64,000 bases of DNA from Ophiura sarsii (GCA_035610835.1 CM069448.1:10553717-10617716); one strand, 5' to 3'. Positions 1-12,559 are shown, counted from the first letter of the stretch. Translations and numbers: made by a program. The notes: generated from the letters alone by a model not told the origin.

Positions 1-145
1 AACATGTTACATACAAAATGTACTAGAGGATCTTTTTCATTTTCTTCTTTATTTAAATTTTTGGGCAAAATTTTCAATTTGATGGTCATTTTCAAAGGCC
101 TATAGATTCTTTAATTTTACAGTAAAAATAAATTGAGCACAACTA

Positions 146-963
146 CAGGGTGACCCAATAAAAGGTTTACCCAAAATGAAAGTGATATTTTTCCAATTCC
201 TGTAATTTGATATCTCTGTTTTTTAAATTTTATTATAAAGAATGGGTAATGGAGCATCTACCCTGAAAAAGTTATTTATTTTGGTTGAGTGGTTTTCAAG
301 ATATGGTCTATTGAACATTGCTTTAACAAAACAGACTTGTCCTTGGAGCAAAGGCATGATTGAACATGTGAGACATCAAAACAAATCCTTTTACAATGAT
401 TTCTTCTTCTTCTTCTTCTTCTCGTAAAGTTCAAACTTCAGTAACTGAAGATAGTCGATCTGAGTGTGGATGCGCGCGTGTTATTAAAACAAGGACGCAG
501 CCATCGTGTTTCGTGCATATTTACAGGTGCAAGTAAAATCCGGTTGGTGCTGGCAGGGTTATCTGGATGCTCCCCTCAATGCTGATTTGAATGCATTAAG
601 GGATGGGTACTGAGCAGGATCCTTGTCAAGGGCATTCCAGTCACGTAAGGTGCGTTGAAAGAAGGATGAGGAGTATGGAGCAGTATGGCGTTCAGAAGCG
701 GGTTAAGATAAAGTACTTTTGATGTTGCAGTTGTGTTTAACCATGCCTAAGAAAAATGATGCTCCGTGGACAAGTCTGTTTTGCTGAAGTAATGTTCAAT
801 GGACCATATCTTGAAAACCACCCAACCAAAATAAATAACTTTTTCAGGGTAGATGCTCCATTACCCATTCTTTATAATAAAATAAATACCACAGATCTCA
901 GGTTACAGAAAGTGGAAAAAATATCACTTTCATTTTGGGTAAACTTTTTATTGGGTCACCCTG
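146..963. mobile_element. TA-flanked long-TIR DNA element (mariner-type MITE)
   Basis: The ends CAGGGTGACCCAATAAA and its reverse complement are flanked by TA on both sides (144-145 and 964-965), the Tc1/mariner target duplication. The inverted arms are about 200 bp each. The unpaired centre (about 390-760) holds a TTC microsatellite (about 402-422) and no transposase. Non-autonomous. Confidence 0.85.
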
Positions 964-1579
964 TATATTTAGCACAAAACATAGGATGTAATGTGATAGG
1001 ATTCTTGGAATTAAAATATCATTTTATGGAAAAAATTGAATATCGAAAATCTTCTTCATGAATTTCAACTTGTAGCATATCATCTAAAACATTTTCTTTC
1101 ACACTTCAGGGAAATATTCTTAATGGTATGCATTATTTGCCAATATACAAGGACAAATGAAAATTAAACAAGCTAGCAATTGATTACAAATTTTGGGGCA
1201 AAAAGTAGTTTTTTTACATTATTTATCAAATGCAAATCCATCATCTGGTAACTCTAACCTATTTTCGTCCATGTTAGATTATCTATGTGCCATTAAAGCT
1301 CCCATATTTGCCTATTTTGTTCCACAAATCAACTGTCACTACTGCCCGAGTACTGGTGCCAAGGAAAATGAGAAGAGGTACGGTATTAGTTGTAATTAAA
1401 TCAAAAAAAGTTTAATACCCAAGCCTGACATTTTCCTGGTTCATGACATGTAGGCCATATTGGTTTAGAAGTTATGATAATAAAAAGTGTGGAGTGTTTA
1501 TGACCTGTTGTATGTACTGTAAACATTCTCTTATTTCCTTTTCAACTGACTTTCAACCACAAAGCATTATGGTACTTAC
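964..1579. other. Left-arm intron, no further feature
   Basis: AT-rich. From about 1340 onward it matches the intron at 63190-63280. Nothing else is recognised. Confidence 0.6.
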
Positions 1580-1763
1580 GAACAGTATTCATTGCAGAAG
1601 AAGCATTTGACAGGTACACGTATGCTACGGGCTAGAAACTTATGACCTAGATAGTGATGTTCTACGGTGCCACCTCGCCATGATCCTGTCCTACGGTTAA
1701 TGGTAGAATCTGTTGAGTTCTTAATCCTTTTTGTAACCTTATTGTTGCTGTTTATATCCAGAC
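1580..1763 (-). pseudogene. Partial paralogue: C1 first half exon (left arm)
   Basis: Copy of 62285-62471 with acceptor CATCAG and donor GTAAGT. It is three bases shorter near the 3' end, so TGTTC replaces TGTAATGC and Ser replaces Asn-Ala. The HHYLGHKFLARSIRVPVK and CFFCNEYC part is unchanged in protein, while the linker before it differs at about seven residues. The second half of C1 is not seen in 1-1579 and would lie left of the window if it exists. Confidence 0.75.
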
Positions 1764-1914
1764 CTGATGAAATAATGGTATATATTTATATATTGTTATA
1801 AATCATTTCTATTCTCATTTCATAAGAAATCATTATATTCAACTACACTAATGATTAAACGAGTAATAATTTCAATTGAAACATCACATATAGACCACTT
1901 ATATATCATATGGG

Positions 1915-2200
1915 TGTCTCATGAGTGTCACATTGGTACCACATGGATGTCACATGCATGGCTGTATCTTAATGGGTATCATATTGGTACCACATGGATG
2001 TCACATGGCTGATGTATCTTTATGGGTGTCATTGGTATCACAGCTGGTGCCACATGATATAACAAAGGTATTAAATGGATGTAAAATGTGTCATCTCATA
2101 GATGTCACATTGGTATCATATAGGTATCACACATCGGTGTCTCATAGGTATCACATTGGTATCACACCAGTGTCACATATAAGTATCACATATCATATCA
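1915..2200 (+). repeat. Degenerate minisatellite of CACAT/GGTATCA words
   Basis: Irregular repetition of TCACATTGGTA, GGTACCACATGGATG and GGTATCACA words. Related DNA flanks the extra 5 kb in the right arm (56935-56995 and 62040-62170), so this repeat is probably where the extra right-arm DNA was gained. Confidence 0.65.
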
Positions 2201-2940
2201 ACTGAGGCAACACTTATTTAAATTCATTCACACCAAGACTTGTTGCCTATCTTGTGTTGAAAAATATAATGGAAAAATATAACATAGAAGCAAGCAAACA
2301 TTATTACCAAGTGCTTATAGCCGTATTCACTAAATTAACAAGCAAGAATATAGCAACATATTTGATATTAGAGCAACTTGTACCATTTGGTAATCTGATA
2401 TTTATTTATTATATTAGCCCAGCTACCATTTTGTTAGAAAAGAATCAGCTGAAGGTTGTACAATATCAAATAAATGGTGTGTTTTTTAATTTGACCAATA
2501 CGCAAATATGGAAATGCATTAATACATTGAACACTTGTTGTGTTTGGTGGTGTTTTTTCCTGAAATTGAAATTGAATGTAGTGAACATGTTGTGCCTTCC
2601 AGAATACAAATGCTGGAGTTGATATTACCCATCACATGTTTTTCAATGGGAAGTTTTAAACACCACTGCATCTAACACATAGTCAATGATGGGTGGTAAT
2701 CTAAAATGTAACACAAATACCTTGATTGCTTCTTTCTCGTCCGTGAACATGTTGCCATGGTAATGAGAGATGAAAGAAATTAAGATGGTTCTAAGCCCCA
2801 AATGATAATGCTGTAAGAAAAAAAGCGCCATAACACCAAATAATATACACCTTTGGCAATGAAACCCATGGACTGTTCTACATGCAGACAAACCTTCACT
2901 TTGTAGTAGGTCAGTTATAATTGGGCAAAATCTTAATTTC

Positions 2941-3135
2941 ATTTATTTTTCATTTTGAAACAATTTCAAACATTTGACAATTTCAATATTAAAATGAATA
3001 AAAATTTCAACAAATATTTTTACATTTCAAACATTTTCAAAAATGCCCTAAAAATGTCAAAATGTTCAAAATTCAAATCATTAGTTTGAAAAATATAAAA
3101 TTTGCCATATCTGGGTGAGTCAGGCCCATAGAACA
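2941..3135 (+). repeat. AT-rich dispersed repeat ending in GGGTGAGTCAGGCCC
   Basis: Runs of TTTCAAA-type words followed by a conserved end that includes TCAGGCCCATAGAACAG. The same end occurs at 19926-19952 and 20075-20100, and as the inverted partner near 55745-55960. Confidence 0.6.
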
Positions 3136-3519
3136 GGTTTTTTCCCATGGCCTTATGTTGTGATTAGTAAATGATTAATAGCTCATTAATTATTAATGTT
3201 AATTGCACAAAGGGTACCAGATCATACTAATAGGATCTGTGGGTGATGATTTAAATTGGTCCCATTTTACAAATAACAATATGAATTCAATCTTATGAGA
3301 CAATTCCTGGTTGATAACGTTCACTGAGTGTCATTTGATGTGTGGCTGACGAGAAGAAATAATGCACTCCTCTCAGGGGATCAATTAATAAACCACATAC
3401 AGGGGGACGGCTGGCCCCACCAGTGCCAGGAATCACATGGGCCAATGATATGGAAGTTAAAAGCCAATATTCACAATGGCACACCCCTACCCCGGGGAGC
3501 ACTGACATTGGAAAAGGTT

Positions 3520-3900
3520 ATAGGTATGTGCCGCGCTGAAGACCCCCTTTTTCACCCTCTGCTGCTAGCTCTTATGACCCCCCTTTTGAGCCTGCATCAG
3601 TTCTTAAGACCCCAATTTTACTGAAAATTCAAAAATCCCGAAATTTTGCGTTCCAAAGCCCCAATTTTTTGAAAATTTTGCGTTCTAAAACCAAAAAAAC
3701 AAAAATTTGCGTTCTTCCTAATCAAAATTAAACTATAGGCCAGTTCTCAAGACCTACTTTTTTGAAAACAAATCAGTTCCTAAGACCCTATTTTTCGTCA
3801 TAAAAACCACTCAGTTCAGTTCTGTAGCCCCCCTTTTTGAGACCCTGTGCGGCACACCCCTACCCAAAAAAAAGTTGAGTGCCCCCCCCCCCCCCCCCGG
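3520..3900 (+). repeat. Dispersed repeat of AAGACCCC..TTTT words, ending in a poly-C tract
   Basis: Repeated short phrases of the type TAAGACCC-TTTTT between TATGTGCCGCGC (about 3525) and GTGCGGCACACCCC (about 3847), which are partly inverted to each other. A run of C follows at 3881-3898. No coding potential. Confidence 0.5.
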
Positions 3901-3956
3901 GACCCCTACACTCCTTAAAATTAAATTTCTGTCCCATGTACAGAGAGAATAAAAAA

Positions 3957-4222
3957 ATGTGCACGGATTGAAACAGCCCTTTGACCTTGATGTGTGCATT
4001 GAACATTTCATCATGTCATATGTCTTAACTGTATAAATCCCATTAAAATGGTGAAAAGGGATTCAACTTTCAAAACTTGTCACATTTTGCTTATTTTTCA
4101 GTCAATTACTTTCAATTTTACGGAAGATTTAGATGAAATATGCTTCATACAAACAACATCAATTGTATCATGGTTCAATACAGAAATCAAGGTCAAAGGG
4201 CTGTTTCAATCCATGAACAGGT
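3957..4222. mobile_element. Short TIR element (MITE)
   Basis: Inverted ends: GGATTGAAACAGCCCTTTGA at about 3965 and TCAAAGGGCTGTTTCAATCC at about 4195. Only the left arm has it. No coding capacity. Confidence 0.6.
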
Positions 4223-5516
4223 GTTTTCCATTCACCATAACCTGCCTTGATTGGTTGCTCAATAAAAGTTCAAAGAATTAAGATCAAGATTTCTTGTTGC
4301 TTTGTTCCTGTGGATCCTTAGCACTAAAGGATTATTTTACTTAACCCACACCATACCAAATAATTTGAGTTCCTAATCTTGATAAGGACAAGATCTGAGT
4401 CCAGCAGTTATAAAAGCTGACGATAGACTTCTAAATAGCATTTTAGATAATCAATCTTTGCACTATAGTAGATTTAAAAACATTGGCTGATCGGTTATTG
4501 ATTTGGACCTATTCCATTTAATGGTAGAGGAACCACAATGGACCAATCACAATGATATCAGCATGGTTAAGATGCTATTGGTTTCGCTGCAATAAAATGG
4601 ACTTCAAAACGTTGAAGCAAAGCATCTCCAAATATCATGCTTCTATGCATGAATTAATTTAATTTAATAGCACGCAATTCAAACATGCCATTTTAACAAG
4701 TGACACATATGAACATCATATCTAATCCTTCTTGTAATAAGTTGGGGATTTGAAAAACAGCACTAGAAAACTTTGTCACTATTCTGGATATGAACTTCCT
4801 ATGATGTGATTCAAGACACATGGAAGCATATAACCCCATGTGTCAATGATCAGATCAAGATTTCAAATCACTGCTTCCCCCTCAAGTGGAAGATATCACC
4901 TGTACTGATAAACTGGTAAACCGGTCAATGTCTGTGAATCTACTATAGTCCTGTGAGTACTCCAAAACCAAGAGCTAAAACAAGCTTAGCAAAGTATACA
5001 TAGTTTAATTGTAAATTATGTAGAAAAACAATCCATGTTATTGCAGCATTTTTGGCAATTCTCTTGTTTGGTAACCTTGTGACACATGGCATTAACATTA
5101 TTAGGCAACAAAAAACTCTGTTCTGCAGGTAAACAGAACCTCTCAGTTAGCGTCAGTCGGTTTGTGAGGCTTTTTTTTGGGGGGGGGGGGGCGAGGCGGT
5201 ACAACAATTTTTCAATCTTTCAAAAAAACAATACAACATATTCAAACAAAAATCAGAATGTTCAAAATAATTTCAAAACAATTTTGTTTAAAAAAATGTG
5301 AAAAATGTGAAAAATGGGTCAACCAGGTTCTTTTCATCACTTTACTGCACAATTTTAAGTCTATTGTCCATCAGGTTACTAAGAAAATATTGCCTTATTT
5401 CTTTATTTTCATAAAGATACTATTAATTTGTGTATCAAAAATGGCTTTACATATAAGAATTATCATATGGCGGCATATGTTCCAATTTCCCATTACCAAA
5501 AACCCTATATCCTCAC

Positions 5517-5803
5517 CAGCATCATCATGTCTGGTCATGATCTCAACTCTGCCAAATTGATCTGACAAATCAGATACAGTCCGTGAGAACCTTTTATCAG
5601 GCCCCGGCCTAGTACCTGCAGCTGCCACTACCCCTGGTGCCTCATCAGTATCTGCTTGGTTTGTTACAGATGGTCTGACATCTATGAGAGAGCGGGATTT
5701 ACGTCGGTCATCTGGTCCGGTGTAGTCAGTGAAACAGTTGGCTGGTACCCAACCAACTCTCTTTGAGTAGGTATATTTATCAAGACTGGTACCCAGTGTT
5801 ACT
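5517..5803 (-). pseudogene. Partial paralogue: SH3 second half plus linker exon (left arm)
   Basis: Reverse-complement copy of 53812-54098, same length (287 nt), with acceptor and GTGAGG donor kept. Only about five base differences were noted, three of them coding (His/Leu, Tyr/Asp, Met/Thr). The frame is open. No copy of the first SH3 exon, the repeat exon or the kinase exon was found on the minus strand between 5803 and 12757, so this copy encodes half an SH3 domain without its partner. It is called a partial gene copy; it could be transcribed as part of another gene. Confidence 0.75.
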
Positions 5804-5879
5804 CTGAAATGTAGAATATTGTTTACCAATTTTTTATCCAGGTGGTCACCTGTGTGACTGACTATATTGAAAGACATTG

Positions 5880-6140
5880 ATTTATCCCTGCACTCTTTTA
5901 ACCCTCGGCAGGCGTCTGCAGACGACATTCCAAAATGTTTCAAAAATGTCAACATTATTGAATTTCATTACCATATTTAAAATCACCATGAGAAATGCAT
6001 TGATATCAGTAAAAACATGCCAAGTATTAGTTCAGTAATCCTTGAGATAGACTTTGAAAATTGGGAAAGGTCTCTGAAAAATCTGTTTTGTATGGTAAAA
6101 CTAATAGCCGCGTGGAAAGTATTAAGAATTTAAAAATATG
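5880..6140 (-). mobile_element. AACACTTTCC-type MITE, left-arm copy
   Basis: On the minus strand it runs from TACTTTCCACGCGGC, through GTTGACATTTTTGAAACATT, to GTCGTCTGCAGACGCCTGCC. The same core occurs at 24565-24803, 37188-37472 and, partially, 15965-16029. Confidence 0.65.
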
Positions 6141-6225
6141 ACAACATCATTTTGACTAAGGACAGTGTCAACTATGCATCCAACAATCAGGTCAAATAAA
6201 CCTTCACACTACCTATGATAATATA

Positions 6226-6655
6226 CACTGGCACTCATAAGTATTACCGCAGTGAATATATCCTAGAAATTCACCTTCTATGAACAAACCATTGATGATT
6301 TTAACTAGTAATGACATTCTATGTCAGCATTATATAGTTCTTCTTCATAAATTCATGTTTGTTGTATGTTATGTTCATCAGATTTTCGACAAAACCCTAT
6401 AAATTGAGACAAGTCTAAAGCTACACAGTGAAATCCCATAGACATTTGACTCATTATATATTCATGAGCTCATTATCACCGTGTAACGCCATGGGATAAC
6501 CTTACTTGCGAAAATCATCTCCAACAAATCATTAGTTTTACATTATTTCATACAATCTCAGAACGTAGTTATTATGCCAGGGACTTCCAATACTCATTAA
6601 TACCTACAACTCGGCTCATGTTTTGAAAAGGTTACTGGAATCTTCCAGAAAAGCT
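6226..6655. other. Unassigned AT-rich spacer
   Basis: Lies between the breakpoint of the inverted duplication and the LTR element. No coding or repeat feature is recognised. Confidence 0.5.
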
Positions 6656-7002
6656 TGTGGGATATAAAACATCCCTACATTAGCAATGGAATAATACTAT
6701 GCCGATTCTTTGAATATGTATTATTGTTATTAGATAGACCAATCAGCGCTCAGATGATTAGCCGATTAGCCAATCACAGCTGAGCGCTGGTTATTTGGCT
6801 CGTGCGCGATCTGATATCGCTCTCTCTTCGTCCTGCTTGTCAAACACAACAGACGTGTTGTGGTGTATTGTCCGCCGTATTTTGTATCTTCTATTATTTG
6901 GAGCATGTATGATTTTCGTAAATAAACGACCAACTTTGGTATAGAAATCAACTAGAATGTATTAAAGACTCTTCCTTCTCAACGTAAGAAATCACTCTTA
7001 CA
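6656..7002 (+). repeat. 5' LTR
   Basis: 347 bp, TG..CA ends. It contains AATAAA (within GTAAATAAACGACC) as a likely poly(A) signal and CCAAT-type boxes (CCAATCAGCGCTCAG, GCCAATCACAGC). It is nearly identical to 11435-11784 apart from a few indels, so the insertion is fairly recent. Confidence 0.88.
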
Positions 7003-10000
7003 ACTGGTTAGCAGCGGTGGCGAATTCATCGGAATGACTGGTTGAAAAAATTGAAAATTGCAAAATTTTCTTTCATCACCACGTGGGACGAAACATTTCA
7101 TCGTTAACGGGACATTTTCTCATTTTGTGTTGGCATACGTTATAAAGCTAAACACACGAGTATCAACCGATGCTCCATACAGAAGAGGCGACGGAAGAAG
7201 TTCTCCAGTTTTTGATACACGTTATATTTTCGAAAACAAATGCTACCTAGCATTCAGATGAGGGATTGAGAACTCTGGTTTTTGCCATAAGTTATATTGT
7301 GCAAAAACGGATGCCAGCCGGTGTCCTTCAGATGGGATTTCCAGAATTCATCGATATTCCTATAGCCCGTGTCCAGGGTGCTGCTAAAACCCGTTCCCAG
7401 GGTATCTTTTGCCTAACCAAGGGCGCCTGTAATAGCTGAAAATCTGCAAGTTTCTGACTGCTGTAAAAGAACATTTGCACGAGTTTGCGGGATTCACTTC
7501 AAGTCCGGCTGACTGCTGTAAAAGAACATTTGCATAAGCTTGCGGGATACACTTCAAGTCTTCAGGACGTTCTGTGACTGAAAGGATTTGCGTGAACTTT
7601 TTCTCTATCTATGGAACATTTTTTGTTTGTTTTGGACATGATATTTTGCCTGCCTGTGCCGAATACAGAAGATTTTAAAGGTGAATTGGTAAAGGTAAAG
7701 AAATAATATAATTCGATAAATGCATTGATATTATATCCGGAAGCAATAAAATGCTAAGACTTTCGACCATACATAACAATACTGTGATAAATTTAATAAA
7801 TTGTGTATAAAACCTTTCGGCATTATAAAATTAAAACGAGAGATTTAATTAGCCTGCATTCTCCTATATAAAATTAAATTTGTCACCCATACAAATTGTA
7901 AAATCCCGTAGGTATTTGCCTACAAAAGTTGAGTGTTGTTGCACCTCAAACTCAATTGTTGATGTTTTCTAGGCTATTCCCCAAGTCATAGCGTTTTGAC
8001 ACATTCTTTGTCCGTATTCACAATTGAATGAATGATCACGAATAGTATTTGTGGTTATTATCCCCAGGTGATTAATTTTTTTTCATGGTATCAATCCCTA
8101 TTGAAATTCTTTTGGGAGTTAGGCCTGCTGAGCCTACATCTGTACATGTACAGGAGAATTAATTTTGCCCTCCACTGTATAAATTCTTTTTGTTATAAAA
8201 ATTAAGAGAGGTGAACCTCTTTTATCCAAGGTCATTGGGCCTAGACACAATTGTCAACAAAGTCCATCTCTTTGACATTATTGTTGTATTCGCCATATTA
8301 TAAATTGTGTTTGTTGACGATCTACATGTAGGTATATAATTTATCAATCAGACTTTCAAAAAAATTGTGTACTTCATCCTTACAATTAGTGATGACTATT
8401 GATACATATGTCATAACAAGTTTGATTGATCTTCAATGTTTTATGTGTTAACATTTATGTATATTGTGTGATTTATTTTTGTTGTGATTGTAACGTTTTG
8501 TGACTATTTGCAAATTTTGATTATAGTTATACATTGAATTGTGGTTAATATGGTACAGTTCATAGCCAACAATAATCTGTCCACAATCAGTATGCCACCA
8601 CCACAATTTAATCCACTGTATTTACCAAATACCTTTAATGGTAAACAGGATTATGACTTTAGGCTTTTGTGTCGTCATGATCGTGAACTTGAAATTGCTG
8701 GTCAAAATTATCCTGTTGGTTCTCCAACACTGGTCAATGTTATTCCTAGTCATTCAACATTACATGTTAGTAGAAGGAGATACTCATCTCTACATGATAG
8801 GAGGTATTCAATCTCCAAATGATAAGTGGAAGGAGATATCTATCTCCACATGATAATGGATGGAATTATACATCTGTTGTAAACAAATTAATTTGGTGTT
8901 TGTTGTGTAAAGTTAAAACAGTTACCGGTAACTTGTAACTTGTGTGTAAGGTTAAACAGTGTTTTTAAATTATTTTTGAAGTAGAGAAGGAGATAATTTA
9001 TTTATCTCCACATCATAATAGATGGAGATATCCATCTGTTGTAAAGTAAGCTAATTTTTGTGTGTAAAGTTAAAAACTGTGTTTTTGAGTTTACATCTAC
9101 TACATTGGTGCTGGTTTGTTGTTGTTGTTTTTGAAATATGTGTACTGTATTTAATGATTAATTAATGTCATTGTGTGATAACATTTATGTCATACAAGTT
9201 TGAATGTTGATGCGTTCAAAATATTTTAGTGATTTGATTGTTCACTGAAATTAATTTTGGGTCTCCCAATTTGCTACTTTTGTATAAAAACTGTAAAGTT
9301 TACTTTTATCAATTGACTTATCTTTTGAGTTCTCACAGCAGATTTAAGCTTTTACCTTATTAATACAGCTATACAATAGCCGGTCGAAGTTGTAATCTGT
9401 TTGTTTTGGTCAATGATTAGCTACCATTGTCCGGAAATGTGTGGGATTTTGAGTAGATGTTTCTTTTGTTCAATTTAAGCTGTCAGTGTTTGTTTACAAT
9501 ATATAACCATATCCATGCATGGCTTACAATCATAGGATTATGGTTATGTACCACAAGGAAAGTTAAATGATTCTAACTTAAAGGATCATTTAATGGTTAT
9601 TCCAAGTTAAAATGATTCTATAACTTAGGATTATTTTAATGGTTATTCCAGTTACGTCAGTGGCGAATTATGTGTGATGTGTTTATCATGGATACAAAAT
9701 GTCCATGAAAAATAAGACATTTGGTTTTGATTTATAAAATAATGTTTGGGTATACGGTATATATTTTGGTGTGGTGAATGATATTGTAATGTAGGGATTT
9801 ATGTATTTGTGAGGGTCTTGACTTATGTTTTGATGTGGTGGAAGATATTGTAATGTGAGGGATTTGTGTATTTGTTAGGGATTTGTGTTTGACATAAGTT
9901 TATTGTAACTTTCTTTTAAGCTGTCAGTAATTGTAATGTAATCACATTACAAGCTTCTAATTATGTGAACATTCTTGAATGGATTTAATTATCTAATTTT

Positions 10001-11434
10001 GGAATATAATTTTTTGAATTTTATTTTCAAATTTCAGTCTATATTGTGTACTTTGCAGAAAGTGACAGGATGACACAATATGTTTGATCCTTTGGTTTTA
10101 TGTAACTTGGATACTTCCATGGTCATTTGAAATGTGTATGAGTTAACATAGTAGGGTTATACTACAGTCATATTTTGTATGAGATACAAAATAAGACCAG
10201 CGCTTCTCGGTGCTCCTATTGTATTAATAATGATTCACAATATTTCACAATGATAATTTTATTTTTTCACTATAAAGGTTAAAATTATATGAATCTTCCC
10301 AGTGTTACGTGGTAGAATGAGGTATATTACAATTGTAACTCTGTATGTCATGATTTGTATAATGTATCTACTATGCATTGCAGAAAATGAGGCAGTTCCT
10401 ACAAATATTCTTATTGTACTAAATACAGTACGTTCACGGTTTGTTGATGAATATACAATGGTGGTGAAAATTAAAACTTGAGATATTTACCATATTTCTT
10501 ATTTGATTTCTTACACTTACATGTAGTGTTGAAGTGAAATGTTTTTGGACCAAAAGAAATTAAGATTACCCATGTGATGCATTGTAACAACAACAACAAA
10601 AAAAATTGTTGTTTACACACATGTAAATATCAAGATTCATTGGTGATGAGTAACATGACTTTTACTTTCATGTATGGCCTATCCAATTGTTTGACATGGA
10701 CAAAGAATCTGTCTGATGTCAAACTTGTTATGACATGGTCATAATATATCATGGTCATAAAATATGTCAATTTTTCCATTGACATTTCTTCCACAAATAA
10801 AATCAGTGGGTAGCCACAATTTTTTTAAATTTTTTTTTTAATTTTAAATATTGACATGAGAAAGAGTGTTCTGTGTGGACGAGAGTCCACGGCATTTGGA
10901 TTGTTTCGGCGATAATTTTTTTTTTACTGAAGTGAATTGTCTTTTCTTCCATACATAAAATTTGTGGATAGTCACAAATAATTATGTGATTATGTTATCA
11001 TTGTTGATATGGTCTTGGAACATCATAGTTCAAGTAACAATCTTGATGGATGGATGTCAGTGTTTCCTACAAATGACATTCACCTCAAATTTTGTGTGGT
11101 CAATGTTGACAAATGGTATGTTTATTATGGTTTATTTATTTAAGATGTGGTAGACATTGTATAAGTTGATTATATGATTTAAGATAATTTTTTTTTTTTT
11201 TTGTGTGTGTGTGTTTAAAAATATGTAATTTGATAAATTATTCGATTTAAGACTGAACATTTGTTCGATGAGAGTGAAGTTATAGGATATTCTCATCTGA
11301 TAACTGTTTATATTTCAATCGGATGATTGTTTTGATAGATATTATTATGTACAACAATTATTTGTTATATAAGTAAATGCATATAATTTTTGATAAGTAA
11401 CGGTGAGGACACCTTCTTCAAAGAAACATAGTAA

Positions 11435-11784
11435 TGTGGGATATAAAACATCCCTACATTAGCAAGCAATGGAATAATACTATGCCGATTCTTTGAATAT
11501 GTATTATTGTTATTAGATAGACCAATCAGCGCTCAGATGATTAGCCGATTAGCCAATCACAGCTGAGCGCTGGTTATTTGGCTCGTGCGCGATCTGGTAT
11601 CGCTCTCTCTTCGTCCTGCTTGTCAAACACAACAGACGTGTTGTGGTGTATTGTCCGCCGTATTTTGTATCTTTATTATTTGGAGCATGTATGATTTTCG
11701 TAAATAAACGACCAACTTTGGTATAGAAATCAACTAGAATGTATTAAAGACTCTTCCTTCTCAACGTAAGAATCAACTCTTACA
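11435..11784 (+). repeat. 3' LTR
   Basis: 350 bp. It differs from the 5' LTR by a 4-base AGCA duplication near the start and a few substitutions and short indels. DNA just downstream (TTTATAGGCTTGGTTGATTA) matches the tail of the SINE at 51440-51470, so the 3' flank may be inside an older SINE. Confidence 0.88.
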
Positions 11785-12379
11785 CACGCTCCCTTTATAG
11801 GCTTGGTTGATTACGTCATCGAAAACCATCCGCACATCCGCTTTGAGATGAAAGATCTTTGACGATATCTTTGATTGCTTCCTCTAATTGCAATTATTTT
11901 TGAAACTAAAATATCTTCCCAGTTACAGAGAAATATATTTCCTAATTACTAAATCAGATGTTGAAAGTATGTTCATTTTTTAAGTTGCCAGATAACCCGA
12001 CAGTTATAAATCTGGTTATTTTCTGAGTGGTTTTCTTGTTCGTATATAGAATTCCATGGTTTGACACTGTGTTAACGCCATTAACAGTGCTTCCATTTAC
12101 GATCACAACTGTACACAAGATAATAAATCAGTACAAAATGCTTTAGTGATGAGACTTTAAACAAAATAATATTAAACATTTCCCAAATTCGGAACCAGAT
12201 TTCCTTTATGATTTAGTAAGCTTCTGTTATGGTCTTTACATAAAATATGGTCAAGATATATTTTGAGTCCAGGAACGCCTTTCCTGATAGTCAAACTTCA
12301 TTATATGAGAGAAAAAATAAGTGTTAACATTTTTTTAAATCACATACTATTGCTATAACCCTAACTCGAGGTAGCCACT

Positions 12380-12545
12380 TTTTTCAGATTGTTTTTCCCG
12401 CGGAGAAAGGTCACCCAAACCCGCCCTTACCCTGGGATTTGGACCACGGACCTCCAGCACATGGGCAGACTGACTTTCCACTACACCACGGGTGTCAAGG
12501 CTACTTGGCTGAGTATAAAGCCTGGGTCCATTATTTCTCAATGAC
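12380..12545 (-). repeat. tRNA-derived SINE
   Basis: On the minus strand, an A-box-like TGGTGTAGTGG (12478-12488) and a B-box-like GGTCCAAATCC (12435-12445) lie at tRNA spacing. The tail (AAAGCCTGGGTCCATTATTT on plus) is shared with 47175-47195. It does not fold as an intact tRNA, so it is called a SINE head. Confidence 0.7.
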
Positions 12546-12559
12546 TCTTGACCGTAACC

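Larger units (their letters stand above)
1340..6225 (-). repeat. Left arm of inverted segmental duplication
   Basis: Matches 52630-63280 in reverse complement. Anchors include 6160-6220 with 52640-52690 and 52981-53020; the exon at 5517-5803; 4280-4320 with 54960-55000; 3120-3250 with 55640-55770; 2254-2950 with 55960-56890; 1580-1763; and 1380-1460 with 63190-63265. Identity is high in exons and lower in introns, and each arm has private insertions. Confidence 0.88.
6656..11784 (+). mobile_element. LTR retrotransposon, internally non-coding (LARD-like)
   Basis: Two direct repeats of about 350 bp bound about 4.4 kb. The LTRs begin TGTGGGATATAAAACATCCC and end TCTTACA. A TGG-starting primer-binding-site-like sequence (TGGTTAGCAGCGGTGG) begins 2 bases after the 5' LTR. 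The interior is AT-rich with no pol, protease or integrase reading frame. A 93-codon frame at 8541-8822 (contains MPPPQFNPLYLPNTFNGK) might be a gag remnant, but that is weak. No matching target duplication: flanks are AAGCT and CACGC. The orientation is inferred from the primer site. Confidence 0.85.

Noticed and set aside
1921..2205. 94-codon His/Val/Ser-rich frame
   Set aside because: Low-complexity minisatellite translation.
2254..2622. 122-codon frame 'MLKNIMEKYN...'
   Set aside because: The region has a counterpart in the right arm but the frame is not kept there and no domain is seen; intronic DNA.
8541..8822. Gag gene of the LTR element
   Set aside because: Only a faint resemblance in one short frame without zinc knuckle or capsid motif; left as a remark in the element entry.
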